In this document: positions 11,362 through 22,900 of the stretch, piece by piece
How positions within the stretch are numbered: position 1 is the first letter of the stretch
How the letters are laid out: each line of letters starts with the position of its first letter
The notes under the pieces: model-generated
Told to the model about the DNA's origin: nothing
What the model saw: the letters and a program-made list of their open reading frames with translations, nothing else
The model's database searches: none
Assembly (NCBI GenBank): GCA_029582165.1
Contig: CM055877.1
Location: forward strand, 22,519,355 to 22,583,354
DNA from: Portulaca oleracea
Taxonomy: Eukaryota > Streptophyta > Magnoliopsida > Caryophyllales > Portulacaceae
DNA length: 64,000 nt
Direction: 5' to 3'
Translations under genes and position numbers: made by a program

Positions 11362-13699
11362 CTTTGATTCTGACAAGACATAAAGGTTCAATTTTAGTTA
11401 TTAATCATCAAAGAAATTAAACTAATTTTAACTTCAAATCAAAACACTTTATCAACTCTCACTTAGTGTTTTAATTTAACCAAAACCCACAAGATCCATG
11501 GGCTCAAGTGGACTTTGGCCCAACAAAACTCAATCCCATGTTATCTTTGGTGGATCATCTTATGATCGATCATTCAAGATGACTCTTGGCAAGAAATTTG
11601 TATCGAATACAATATTTCTCTTCCTCTGCTCTTGGCCCAAAACTATTTTGATAGCCAATTTGAATTGACCTAGCTCCCACCCTACTTATTAATGATGGAC
11701 AAATAATTCGCTTTGGCTTTCTTTATTTATCCATCTAAGTGGTGTTTCGATAGGTTGAGCAATAATTCAATTATGAGAGTAGGTTTTATTATCCTAAGTA
11801 TGCAATTCTAGATGAACTCTTTCGAAAAGCATAAAAGGCATAATAAAACATGCAATAACAAAATTAAAGCATAAATAAAACCCCTAGTATGGCCACCTAG
11901 ACTTAATCAACTAATTTAACTAAGCCTTGATAGTCTTCAAGACAACCTTCTTAGGTCATGCAACTTCATTGGATGGGCTCCCACTCGAATCACCACCTCT
12001 ATTGCTGTTGAGCTCCCACTCAATTTGATGTCTCCAATTACAACCAATTTACAATTTGGAACTCACAATTGAGTCCTTACATGAATTAAAAATAAACTTA
12101 ACTGAAATTTAAATTTAAAATTTAATTCAAAGACGGTACGCAGACCGTATTTCACCCAACCCGGTACGCAGACCGGTAAAACTGACTATCTATGGTCATA
12201 CTAGAAGCACATGCAAACATGTAATATTGCAATAAACACATGCTCAAATAACAAATTATAAAGGCATATAAATAATTGCAATAACACATAAGGAAATACT
12301 AAATAAAATTTCCTAAAGGTTTGCATGATTAATAAAATAAATAAAATCCAAATTTTATCTTAGTTACCTAAACAGATTTAGGATTTTATACCTATACAAA
12401 ATACTCGACTTTCCTAAAATCAAGGAGTCTAAAAGATACTATATCTTTCAAAGTTATTGTAAGTTTCCTAAACTTTACAAAACAATAGATTTTATGCCTA
12501 TTATCTGATTTAGTAGTAATAGGATTTAATAATTGATTTCTAAAATTAATTACAAACCCTAAAATATTCGAATTCACCAAAACTGATGGCAACACGGTCC
12601 ATGTTGATCCAACACGGTACATGTTGATCCAACACGGTCCGTGTTGCTTCCCAGTTTCGGTTAATTTCGTGAATGAAAAACTTAAATAAAACTATCGTAA
12701 CTTATTGAATTTAAAGATTTCATATCACAGCATTATCTAATAACCCAATATGAATATTTTTCAGAATTTTAACAATTTTCAAAAGATTGTAAAATTTTAG
12801 GGAATTAAACATTTTTAATTCTCCATTTAAGAGGAAAAATAAACAACAACAGTCCGATAAGTTTAAAAATCAAATTTTATAATTTTCCCATACAATAAGT
12901 TCATCTAATATGCTATTGTAAAAATTTCAGATTTTTATCAAATTTCGAAAATTAGAATAAAATTCAGAAAAGTAAACGATTATACTTTTCTGTTAATCTG
13001 GAAATTAAAGGAAAATTAGTAAACGATTTCGAAAATTCACGAACAATTTATCCATAACAGTATGATTACCCAGTAACCTACTGTAAAATTTTCAGAAGTT
13101 TTACAAATTTCTACAAATTTATAAAATTCAGAGAATTAAACGAATTTTAATTCACTTCAGATCTGAAAACTCAATTAAAAATCCATTTTAATTGGGAAAA
13201 TACTACAAAAATTATAGAAAGTCCAAAACACTTTCAAACACCTCCTGTAAAAATTTCAGAAATTTTCGAGTTCGTTTGATATTTTATTTCGATTTTTCAT
13301 ATTTACCGTAAATAAACTAAATCAGAAAATTAATTCTACAAAACCCTATTTTGCGAATTTAGACCTATTTCATGTATTGCCTACTGTTTAACAATATTAA
13401 ACATGATTGTTTCTAAAATATTCAAAATTAAATCGAGCTCATGTTATATTTAACAATTAAACAAACATAAAATCGATTAATTAAAGGCAATAAGAAACAA
13501 ATAATAATAAAGCATGAAATTTTACAATAAAATCTCAGATTTATTATCATGAACATCAAAGATTAAAACTTTCATAAAGATTCAAAATTTTAGGCATAAA
13601 TCTATTCTAGCATATTCATAACATAATTCAACTATTGACAAAATTAATTATGAATACAAGTACAATACTTTAGTATGCAATTGGTGGCTCTGATACAAC
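11362..13699 (-). other. copia 5' leader, 2.3 kb, non-coding
   Basis: Between the primer-binding site and the likely gag ATG lies AT-rich sequence without an ORF of note. It holds two copies of CGGTACGCAGACCG at about 12135-12175 and three AACACGGTCCGTGTT-type units at about 12590-12645, related to those in the LTRs. This is long for a copia leader. Confidence 0.7.
13685..13699 (-). other. copia primer-binding site
   Basis: The minus strand reads GTTGTATCAGAGCC directly after the 5' LTR, close to TGGTATCAGAGC, the complement of the 3' end of initiator tRNA-Met that primes most plant copia elements. Confidence 0.85.
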
Positions 13700-14559
13700 T
13701 GTTAGGTTTTAGGTTGTCTATTTCCTAAACAGATACAGATTAATTGGCGGAATATTATAACAGTTATAAACAATTAATCAAAACAACTGCAGAGGCTTTA
13801 GTAATTATACCTGATCGCTAATTCCTGCTGAAGAAGAGGTTGACCTTCCAGATTCCAATGCTGAAACCCTTTACTGAAAAGTCCACGCAGCGCTCCGGGA
13901 ACCCGATTGCTAGATCGACCCGATCGAGACGAATCTCAATCTAAGATGTATGTGAGATTGTTTCAGGAATCTGATAGTATTTCCTGAAACTAGAACTGCA
14001 AACTAAAAGAGAGAGAGGAACTCAGGAAATCACCCTGGTATCTCTCTAAGAGTCGAAGGCAGTTGGTGTGGAATAATCTCTCCCAGAGACCCCTTTATAT
14101 AGTGTTTAAAAAACCTAGGGAAAGGGTTCAAAACCCTAAAGGGCCGAATTAAAACGACGGCGCGTTTTCTGGGCCCAACACGGCCCGTGTTGAAACAACA
14201 CGGCCCGTGTTGAAACAACACGGTCCGTGTTGGACTTCAGAGAATCCAATTATTCGGCCCATGGACACCACGGACCGTGTTGGGTCAACACGGTCCGTGT
14301 TGAGCCCAATTCGGTCCGTGTTGGGCTGATTTCTCACAGAAATCAGTTTCCAACTTTTCTAAACTTGATACAATATCATTTAGGTTACATACATTGTTCC
14401 AGGGCACTGACTTGTGTGACCCAGTAGGACCAAATAATATAGTTGTAATTAAACATATTTAATTACTAATTATAGAGGTCTCTAGCAAGACATATAATTA
14501 CTATATTACTTTGGTTTAATCTCCGTGTATATCGAACATTGTCGGGACATTCCCCAACA
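13700..14559 (-). repeat. copia 5' LTR
   Basis: Near-identical to 5679-6537. The palindrome array occupies 14176-14325. Its first two units have a central C instead of A/T, it has one extra unit at the left, and two units present in the other LTR are fused into one at 14266-14282. Confidence 0.95.
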
Positions 14560-15261
14560 TCTTCTTCTTCCTCTGTCTCTCTCTTTCTCTCATACTCATT
14601 TCTGAAGCTCTGCCAATACCTAGCCTTCGACCACCACATAAACCCACCCACCCCCTCCACTTTCTCTCTCCTGAAAATTCAGCAGCACCACAAACACACA
14701 CATCAACAATCACTCCACCATGTCTACAGATCTGCAACTCCCTACCCATCCCATGGTCGACCGCCCTGATTTCAACCATATTCATCACCAATTCATCATC
14801 TGCCTCATCATCATGATACAAATACAGGATCCAATCGACACATACATGGAAATTATATATGTACGAAAATCATAGGAATGGAGTCACATCTTCTTTGGCC
14901 TTTTCTGGACCCAAAAAGGAAGCCCGCATTCATTCCCGATTTCAATGGAGATATCCATGGATGTGGAGCATGTGGAGCTCTCAATCTCAATTAGAATCAC
15001 CCCCTCAAGCAAACAAGTGCCCAAAAAACAAACCGATCTAGAAAACAGCCGAAAGAGGGACCAATCTGTACACAAATTCCATCAATTTTGTCGCACCCAA
15101 AACGAACAAAATCGCAGAGGTGCAAATTCCGGCAGCCATGGCTTCCGAGATCCCAGAACTAGGGTTCGAAATTGCTATGGCTGCAGTCGATTTCATCGGC
15201 TGGACGGCTGCCATGACTTCTGGGCAAATTTTTTCAACATTCCCAATTCTGGGTTTCTGGG

Positions 15262-15478
15262 TATTTGGTTTCCGACGGATTCGACCCCTTCGGCCCGCCG
15301 TCGGTCCTCACCTCGCCGGTGAGCTCATCGGAGACCGAGCTGGAGAGGGACGACCAGGAGCTCCTCGCTAAGTTGACTCGCCAGCTCGCTCAGTCTTCTC
15401 TTTGCAGAAGCCATGGCTGTTCTCAACTTCTCCGCAGTCGACCCTCACCGGACTCGAGCCGTTGATGAGCCGGAGTGG
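15262..15478 (+). pseudogene. Captured fragment of a plant gene
   Basis: A GC-rich island in the long-TIR element. One + frame reads FDPFGPPSVLTSPVSS followed by LLAKLTRQLAQ; after an acceptor-like TCTCTTTGCAG the next frame gives QKPWLFSTSPQSTLTG. The combination of an acidic Ser-rich segment, LTRQ(M/L)AQ and a W...SPQSTL motif resembles a family of uncharacterised plant proteins. That family link is recollection. The fragment has no start of its own and spans a frame change, which suits two exon pieces captured by a transposon. Confidence 0.45.
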
Positions 15479-15927
15479 TGGGCTTTCCAGCAATTTGCAG
15501 AGAGAGAAAGTAGAGAGGAAAAGAAGGAGAGAATGTTAGTGATATCAATTTGCAGAGGGGAGAGAAAGTAGAGAGGGAAAGAAGGAAGAAGGAGGAAGAA
15601 AGAGGAAGAAGAAGTGAGGGGGTGGCTGCAACGAAGAGAGAGAGGAGAGAGAAAGAGAGAGGGGGGCTGACGTGGACAAAAATAATGTTAATTGGGCAAG
15701 TAAAAATTGACTAAACTCATCCCTCCGCCGCCAGCTTGGACCGCCACCGAGTTAACTAAATCTTAACTCGGTGGTGTGTTACTGGAGGCAACAGGGGGTC
15801 AAAGTTCATATTATTCAGAACCTAATCAAAAGTTCTTATTATTAAGTCTTATATGACTAAAAGTTCGTATTATTATAATCCAATTTCCCAAAAAAAAAGT
15901 AGAGTTTAGCTTTTTTTACCCACTAAA

Positions 15928-16873
15928 CAGGGGCAGATTTATTGGGGGGGGGGGGGCTATGGGGGCCATGGCCTAGTCTATGGTGTTAAATATATATTAA
16001 ATGTTGCATAATTGGACATTGAAATCTCTGTAGCTCAATGGCAATGGTTACCTAATTTGCACTAGCGCCTGCTGTGTCCCTTTGGTCAGATGTTTGATTC
16101 CCAACACCTACACAAAACCTTACTTTATAACCTAATTTTAGTAATTTGCACTAGCACCTGCTGTGGCCCTTAGGTCAGGTGTTCGATTCCCATCACCTAC
16201 ATATCACTTTAGCTTTTCTGCAGAGTTGTGCCCATTTCTATGTCTTTTTATTTTCTTTTTGTTTCTATTTTTTTTATCAAAAGTATTTCTGTTTTTCTTA
16301 TTCATTTAGTACTTTTATTTTTATCATGTATGTGTTTCCACCTACACAAAACCTTACTTTATAACCTAATTTTAGTAATTTGCACTAGCACCTGCTGTGG
16401 CCCTTAGGTCAGGTGTTCGATTCCCATATCACTTTAGCTTTTCTGCAGAGTTGTGCCCATTTCTATGTCTTTTTATTTTCTTTTTGTTTCTATTTTTTTT
16501 TTATCAAAAGTATTTCTGTTTTTCTTATTCATTTAGTACTTGTATTTTTATCATGTATGTGTTTCTCTATTTTGATTTTTTTAACAAATATTCAACAACA
16601 ATGTTATTTGGATTTTAGTTATTTATAGAAAATGTTTTATATTTTCTCACATATTTTATAAAGCAATGGAATTTAATTATAAACATTATTTTATCTATTA
16701 ATAAATGAATAGATGTTCGCTTAAGAATAATGTCAATTATACGAACTAGTCTCATAATATTTATTAATTAGAGTAATTTGTTTGTCTTGTCGCCCCATTA
16801 ATAAATTAATATTTCTCTTGTTATTTTGTAATTTTGTGGCCCATCCTAATAAAATCATCTAGCTCCGCCCCTG
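15928..16873. mobile_element. Non-autonomous hAT element
   Basis: Starts CAGGGGCAGA and ends with CCGCCCCTG, matching inverted termini of the hAT type, flanked by a perfect 8-bp duplication CCACTAAA (15920-15927 and 16874-16881). 946 bp, no transposase. A poly-G run of about 15 (near 15942-15957) sits near the left end. The interior includes a tandem duplication with Pol III-like boxes. Confidence 0.85.
16131..16567 (+). repeat. Two-copy tandem repeat with B-box-like motif
   Basis: About 200 bp from 16131 are repeated from 16368 with few changes. Each copy carries AGGTCAGGTGTTCGATTCCC, which contains a good Pol III B box (GTTCGATTCC). A third, degenerate version lies at about 16080-16100, with an A-box-like TAGCTCAATGG upstream at 16031. 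It is probably a tRNA-derived insertion duplicated inside the hAT element. Confidence 0.7.
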
Positions 16874-16881
16874 CCACTAAA

Positions 16882-17857
16882 TGTAGTTGTCAAATGAGGT
16901 TGGGAGTGGAGCAAAAAAAAAAAAAGAAAGAAAAACTAGTTAACCATTCCCAAAAAAAACAGCGCATGCTCTACAATTCCAAAAAATAATTGAACACTCA
17001 TCTTCCCCCTCCCCCTCCCTATTGTATTGACATCTTGGTGTAGTGACCCCTGGGTTGCGACGAACTCAACGGTGAACAGAGTAGTGAGTTTTGCGTCGAA
17101 CATAGCAGTGGGTTTTCCGTCGTCTTGTGTGGTGGAAGTCGACGAACTCAACCGCAAACGATGACGGGGTTGGAAAATTTCAGGTAGGCAGCTTTCTATG
17201 GCTGTTTCGAGTGGGATGGGGGTGTCGTTAATGATTTAGGGTTCCAATTAGGTGTCTAGTGTTCTTTTAATGGGTTTGTATATTTTGATGTATTATTTAC
17301 GTTTGATGAATTGTGTGAATGTTGTCCACAATGGCATTCATTGATGTCCAATGATGGAGGTAATTGTGTTGAGAAAGGTTAGGGTTTGGCGGTGGGGGGG
17401 GGGGTTTCTTTGTGACATTGGTGAATTGGGTGAATGTTGTCCACAATGGCATTAATTGATGTCCCCTGATGAAATTGGTAGCATCCACAATAATGATTAT
17501 GTGTTTTGAATATATGAAGTCTTACATAGCTGACGTTTGAAAAGGTTGGGTTTTTGACGAGGGTTTTCCCAGTATGAAATTGGGATGTTATATGAGCGTT
17601 GTCCACAATGTAAATGATGAAAGTCAATAATTACTTGTATTAAAACACACACATGACACACAGAGTGATTATGTAATAGTTTGTCAATAAGATTATCGAA
17701 TAATGTTGTGTTTACAATTTAAATGATGACGCGTTCACTGTTAAAACATGTTGACAACACAGATATAGTATTTGATGTCCATACACACAGTATTTGATGT
17801 CCCTTTATGTGTGTTGAAGTGATTGATGTACATTGTGGTCTATAAATTTTAATATTT
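16882..17857. other. Non-coding; imperfect internal repeats
   Basis: No gene recognised. A segment with TGAATGTTGTCCACAATGGC occurs at about 17310 and again at about 17430, followed each time by TTGATGTCC, so this is a diverged local duplication. Short phrases with TGATGTCC recur to about 17800. Confidence 0.5.
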
Positions 17858-17877
17858 ATGTGTTTTCATTTATGTAG

Positions 17878-18103
17878 TGATGTCCCCGATTGGACAGCTT
17901 TCTACAAGTGCATGGATGTGGCGGACGGTGACAAACCAAAACTACAGTTGGTAGTTGACCATACAACTAGCCTCATTCAAAAACTTGAGGAGTTGAGCGT
18001 TGTGAAACCTTCATCTGCCATATCGTCCAACTTCGAGACGTATTTCGGCACCACGATGCCAACAGAGGCTGCAATTCACCCGCCAGAAGCATCGACGACT
18101 TAA
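17878..18103 (+). pseudogene. Possible terminal exon of an unknown protein
   Basis: After an acceptor-like TTTATGTAG the frame is open for about 75 residues to a stop at 18101-18103 and includes PDWTAFYKCMDVADGDKPKL and a hydrophobic/acidic helix (LIQKLEEL). The composition looks coding, but no domain is recognised and no upstream exon was found. It may be part of a dead transposase or a host gene remnant. Confidence 0.3.
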
Positions 18104-19959
18104 GGGAGAGGCAGCAGTGGCGGATCCAGGATATAAAGTCAGTGGAGTCAACAATAATTTATTAAAAAGATTAAAGTTTAGTAGTATTAGGTATATGCTA
18201 CTTTCGTCCATAAATGAATGTTAAATTTTCTAACTACCTTATCACTTTTTATTTGTCAATTTTGCAATTTCAATAATTAAAATACTCTTATTACCCTTAA
18301 CTAGTGAATGAGATTTTACTTTACATTAAAATATTCTCCGTTATTCCCAAGTCCAATTTTTTTTTAGATACACTAGACTCCTACAAGGTTAATTTTGGTG
18401 ACACTCAATAAGGGACGAATATACTACAAAACAACCCTAAAATATAAAGAACCAATGCACAAATAAACCATTGAGAGTCTCATTAAACCAACACAAGTGG
18501 AAAGTTAACAAGTCTTTCAAATTCTAATTTAACCATATCGATTCATTAATGAGTTTAGTAAATTTGACATTTAATAATTCAAATAGCTAGCAAGTAAATA
18601 TTCAAAATCTCAAAAATTGACAATCTCCAAAATCACATAGAAAAATAGCAAGCCATGCATCCAATTAGAAATTTAAATTTGATTATATTGACTCAGTTAA
18701 CAAATAACAAACCAATTTAAAATATAAACCTAATTTAGCCACTAGAGATTGAGAATACTACAATGCCTAGAGAAATAAAAATGAATTGTGAAAGAATCAT
18801 GAATGATATATAAATTGATAATATAAATTTAGAGCTTAGATAGTAATCTACAATAAAAATCACAAAGGTTGAGTTAAGACTTGAGCGAAGAGATAGAGAA
18901 AGACTGGAAGAGGGCTAGCTGACGGCTAGGAAGGTGAAAATCAGGCAGCCAGGGCAGGTGAGTCTAGGAGGAAGGGTGAGAGATGGGACTTTGGATTCTG
19001 AAGGCTAGAGTAGACAGTAGTGGAGTTTCAAAATTCGATTGTGTTTGGAAATGAAGGAGCAGTAATCCAATGAATAAAAGCCAAAAAAAGGGAGGAAAAA
19101 AGACAATCCAAAACTTGCATTTAGCAAGTCTTGAACTCGCAATCCATCAACAACTAGTACATAAATAAACTAATCACTCAACCATTGTTTGCCGATTGAT
19201 TTTGTTAGGGTCGAAATAATTTTATCTTAATCCCCTGCTCATCATATTTAAAGCAGCAAGGGTCCAGGGAGTAGTCCTTAGGTATGGTCCCCATCCCCCC
19301 TGGAGAAGATAAAAGGTGTCCTGGTGGGCTATTCCCTTTGTCTTTTCCTTCCTTTTTTTCCCAATAAACAACAATTGATAAAAGTAATATGAACATTTAA
19401 ACTAAGGACCTAATCTAATACCCATACAAACATTCTTCTTAGTTCTTAATAGCAGCATGTATTCTCACTCCAATCCAAAGCCTGATTTGAGGTACACGCC
19501 ACACAGAAGGAAAACTGAAAATTATGGGCAGAGATCAAAAGCTGAATAAACACGCTGAATATCTGATAGCTCGTTTCAGCTCACAGTATATATTACACTT
19601 GCAAAGCTATTAATCTGAGCTACGAGGTCTGTTGATAAAAATGTACAATCTGTACAATTCAGCATCTCAACTGCTGCTGCTGCTGCTGCTGCTGTTTCTC
19701 AACCAGAGAAAGGGCAAGTCCAAGAAGAGCAATATTCATTGGGGACATGTCCATTCATGACTAAAGCTTATGTTGAAAACCACTCAACACAAAACTCATT
19801 GTCCATCATTACCTACCTTTGTCCAACTTCATGCAGCTTGCTTTTTGTTGCCCATTGCAGCCAATATCTTCAGTAAAACTCAATTCTTTTTCTTGACAAA
19901 TTCCTCCAAAGAAAACAAAGATCGGCCCCCCTGCAAAGTACACAAGAACCGGAAAAATA
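18104..19959. other. Non-coding; possible hAT end and tRNA-like patch
   Basis: CAGTGGCGGATCCAGG at 18115 resembles a hAT terminus, but no partner end was found. Near 19110-19160 the minus strand has GAGTTCAAGACTTG, B-box-like. A run of eight CTG triplets lies at about 19674-19695. This interval is also just downstream of the stop of the minus-strand LisH-CTLH gene, so its right part probably includes that gene's 3' UTR. Confidence 0.4.
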
Positions 19960-22900
19960 CTACGAATTATCATCCTTCAGAAACCCAGAGGGTGGCAGAC
20001 ATTGCCCAATATCCTTTTGATCAGGTATCGACTCCCTCGAAAGGAATAAATAAGGTTTTCTTCATAAAAGTATAAAGTTGCGGTGGGGTTTATCATGTAT
20101 AATCTGGTTTTTGATAAAGAAATTGCCCATTTCTGCAGAAAAACTTTCGATCTCAAGAAACAGAACTGAACATCATTCCAAATTTTATAATGTTAAATTG
20201 GCCATGAAACTTGTACTCCACATCCACAGAAGACAGGAGTTAGCTTGAAACCACTTCTTTTGCTTTGCTTACCATTCAACTTCTGTTCCCTCTTTGGATG
20301 GCAATGTAAGAAACATTGAACAACTCTCTAGTTTGTGGATTAAAATAAGATGTGACACAAAGCTTCATTTTACTTCTTTGGTTGGACCGGCAGACACTAG
20401 ACATTCCATAAGTTAAAAAGCCCAGCAGATTACCGTCGGTCTCTCGCTGCAGCCAATACTACAGTTATGTTTTAAACAACCCCCCCCCCCCCAAAAAAAA
20501 AAAAAAAAAACCACCAGTACCAAATAAAAAAGAAAATGGAAAAGGAAAAGAGTAAAAACACTTTCAATGGAAGGGTACACTGGTTCTATGATATGCATAT
20601 ACATCTAGCAGCAGACAAGGATAGAACTACGTTGTAAATATCCAATCCATTTCATGAAATGGATACAATCTTCAATTCAAACAAACTAGAAACGTACCAG
20701 AATGTCTGAACTCACTGTTCAATATGATAATACACTATAAGTTCAAATAGCTAAAGGCTGCTAAATAGTGTCATGTGCCATTACATAGTCTTTTGCAGAT
20801 GACCACCTGTAACAACCATCCTAGGCTCCCAGCATGAATCCCACCAAAATAGGGTTTAGCAAGGTCCAAATGTATAAAGTTTTACTCTTGCAACAGAGTA
20901 AACCTTCTATTTCCAGATGATTCTAAGGAAAAGGTTGCTCAGATGCAGTATCCTCCTCTGCTTCAAGCAGATGTTAAAAGGGGAATGCTATAGTTCAGAG
21001 AAAGTATAGCTGATCGAAAAGTGAAGCTTTAGAAGGTTTAGAGAAGCTTACACATTACTATGTAGTATGGACACATTGAGTCCTTGGCATAACTAAGTAG
21101 AGGACAATAAGCTAATACAAACACTAAACAGGGAAGTTACATACAAGGACGCATTGGTATCAAATCTAATGCTAATTATCTTTATGAACCACCATAGGCT
21201 TATCAGGGACAAAATATGGCTGGACATACCCACAGAGCCAGAGAAAATGACAATGCCATCAGCAACTGGGGGAGAAAGGAAGAGCCCAATAAAATGACAA
21301 AATATGGCTGGATTACTATGTAGAAAGGAAGAGCAGGGCACCAAGTAGCTATCACAATATTAGCAATGAGCTGAGAAACATCAGCCAAAACTATATAGGG
21401 AAGAATGAAGCAGTGCCCAATAAAATTCGTGATCCAAATAATAACCTATCATAGTTGTCAGGGAAATTATCCAAACCAAACCATCAAATGAGAACTCTTC
21501 CCTAACCCCCCTTGTTAGGAGTTTGAGCCTTCGTTTCCTACTGGCAGGGAGGCACATGTACGCAAGCTTTACCCCCACAGGTGCTGAACAGTTATTTCCG
21601 TTAGAACTAGATTTGCAAGGTATTGACTATCTCATCTATAACTCTACAAAAGACATGGGAGCAGCTTAATGACATATTTTCAGCTTGATATTTTGCTGGA
21701 CCTGAAAATCATCCAACAATGGGCTCTCAAAGTGCCTAGAAAGTGAGAACACTCTAGGACAATGTTTTACTGACGAGTACTGGGATTGCTAAAGTGAAGC
21801 AAATACTTGCTTGGAAAAACAAGTGCAAAGAAGCAACAATATCATTGATTACCTTGCCATGTTCTTGATTCAATTGTTGCCCAACAACTGTAGTCTGCTG
21901 GATCAGCCTTTCCAAGGATGAATAGCTTGGTTGATTCATATGGGCTGCAACCAGATTCCACAAAAGAATGGATATGTCAAATTCCTAGATGTACTCTCTA
22001 TTACTTTCCTTCACTTTCCACTATTATTCTTTCTTATTTTTCTTTTTATTTCTTTTGGGGGGAGGGGGAACAGAGAAACTTTGGTTTGGGTTTTGGCTGT
22101 TCTGAACCTTAGCCAGAAAAAGCATTTATTTCGTTTCACAAAAAGGGATTAAATAATGTCAAACATAGTCTAAAAAACAAAAAGAACCCTGTATGCCTTT
22201 TTCCTCCAGCATCATAAACCATATGAAGTTTATTTCCACAAAAGGCATCACACATTTCAAAAGTGGAGATGACCCAAAAATGCTTTTTTATGGGCTTTCT
22301 TCCCAAATTGGGACAGCAAAAAAGATTGCATTGATGTTCCAGTTTTATACTGAGACGTCTTAGTCCCAGACAAAGCAGACCTTAGAGTTCATTCTTGGAC
22401 AGTAGTACTTTGTGATTTGTTTGGTTCTATGTGATCAAGCATGAAATGCAAACACATTGAAAATATCATGTTTGATTACATATGCACCATGGAATCGCGA
22501 TCATATGAACCATGTAACCGTGATTATATTGTAAAGAAGATTACCTCAAATTTTATGCAATGTGATTATGTCCACCTACATAATTTCAATTGCCATGCTG
22601 AAAGAAATGTAAATATCGTATATCATGTTTATGCACCCCCCCCCCCCCCAACAAAAAAAAAAACACTGATGCACAAAACCTGACTCACATAATACCAAAT
22701 CAAGGAATATGACCAACTTATTACATCATCAGTTTTAAGCAAGAAAACATGATAATGTAATTACTTTCATATTACTTTGCATAGTTAAAGGCATTACAGT
22801 CTTAGAGTATTGCATCCAACCAAATGCCAAATTAGGATTCTTTGATATTAGAGAACAAAAATGTTAATTACCCTCACGTCTAAATAATCTTGTCACTTTT

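Larger units (their letters stand above)
5679..14559 (-). mobile_element. Ty1/copia LTR retrotransposon, full length
   Basis: Two LTRs (859 and 860 bp) flank an internal region read on the minus strand, with the 5-bp target duplication TCTTC at 5674-5678 and 14560-14564. On the minus strand the order is LTR, primer-binding site, 2.3-kb leader, gag, protease, integrase, RT, RNase H, polypurine tract, LTR. Integrase preceding RT defines copia. The LTRs are nearly identical apart from palindrome-unit changes, so insertion is recent. Coding capacity is broken by four in-frame stops and one frameshift, so the copy is not autonomous. Confidence 0.95.
5427..15889. mobile_element. Long-TIR element with captured gene fragment, split by copia
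   Basis: The left arm from 5427 and the right arm ending at 15889 are inverted repeats of at least 120 bp. Both start GGGAAATTGGATT and share three spaced AATAATA-rich modules. Weaker symmetry continues for another 80 bp through a CT/GA-rich tract. Removing the copia insertion leaves an element of about 1.58 kb. Flanks are A-rich (AAAAAGAAA and AAAAAAAAA), matching at 8 of 9 positions, compatible with a MULE-type 9-bp target duplication. Internal GC-rich sequence at 15262-15478 looks like a captured gene fragment, so this would be a Pack-type element. No transposase is present. Superfamily is inferred. Confidence 0.65.

Noticed and set aside
16031..16104. A functional tRNA gene
   Set aside because: A-box and B-box-like motifs exist, but the sequence does not fold into a cloverleaf by eye and lies inside a hAT element, so a tRNA-derived repeat is more likely.
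19672..19760. Minus-strand frame with poly-Gln as the last exon of the LisH-CTLH gene
   Set aside because: It has no acceptor in a phase compatible with the preceding exon. The short exon at 19960-20013 keeps phase and the LPP...LKD motif, so it was preferred.
20413..20604. Small minus-strand ORF with a glycine run
   Set aside because: It crosses a homopolymer tract inside an intron of the LisH-CTLH gene and lacks any domain.
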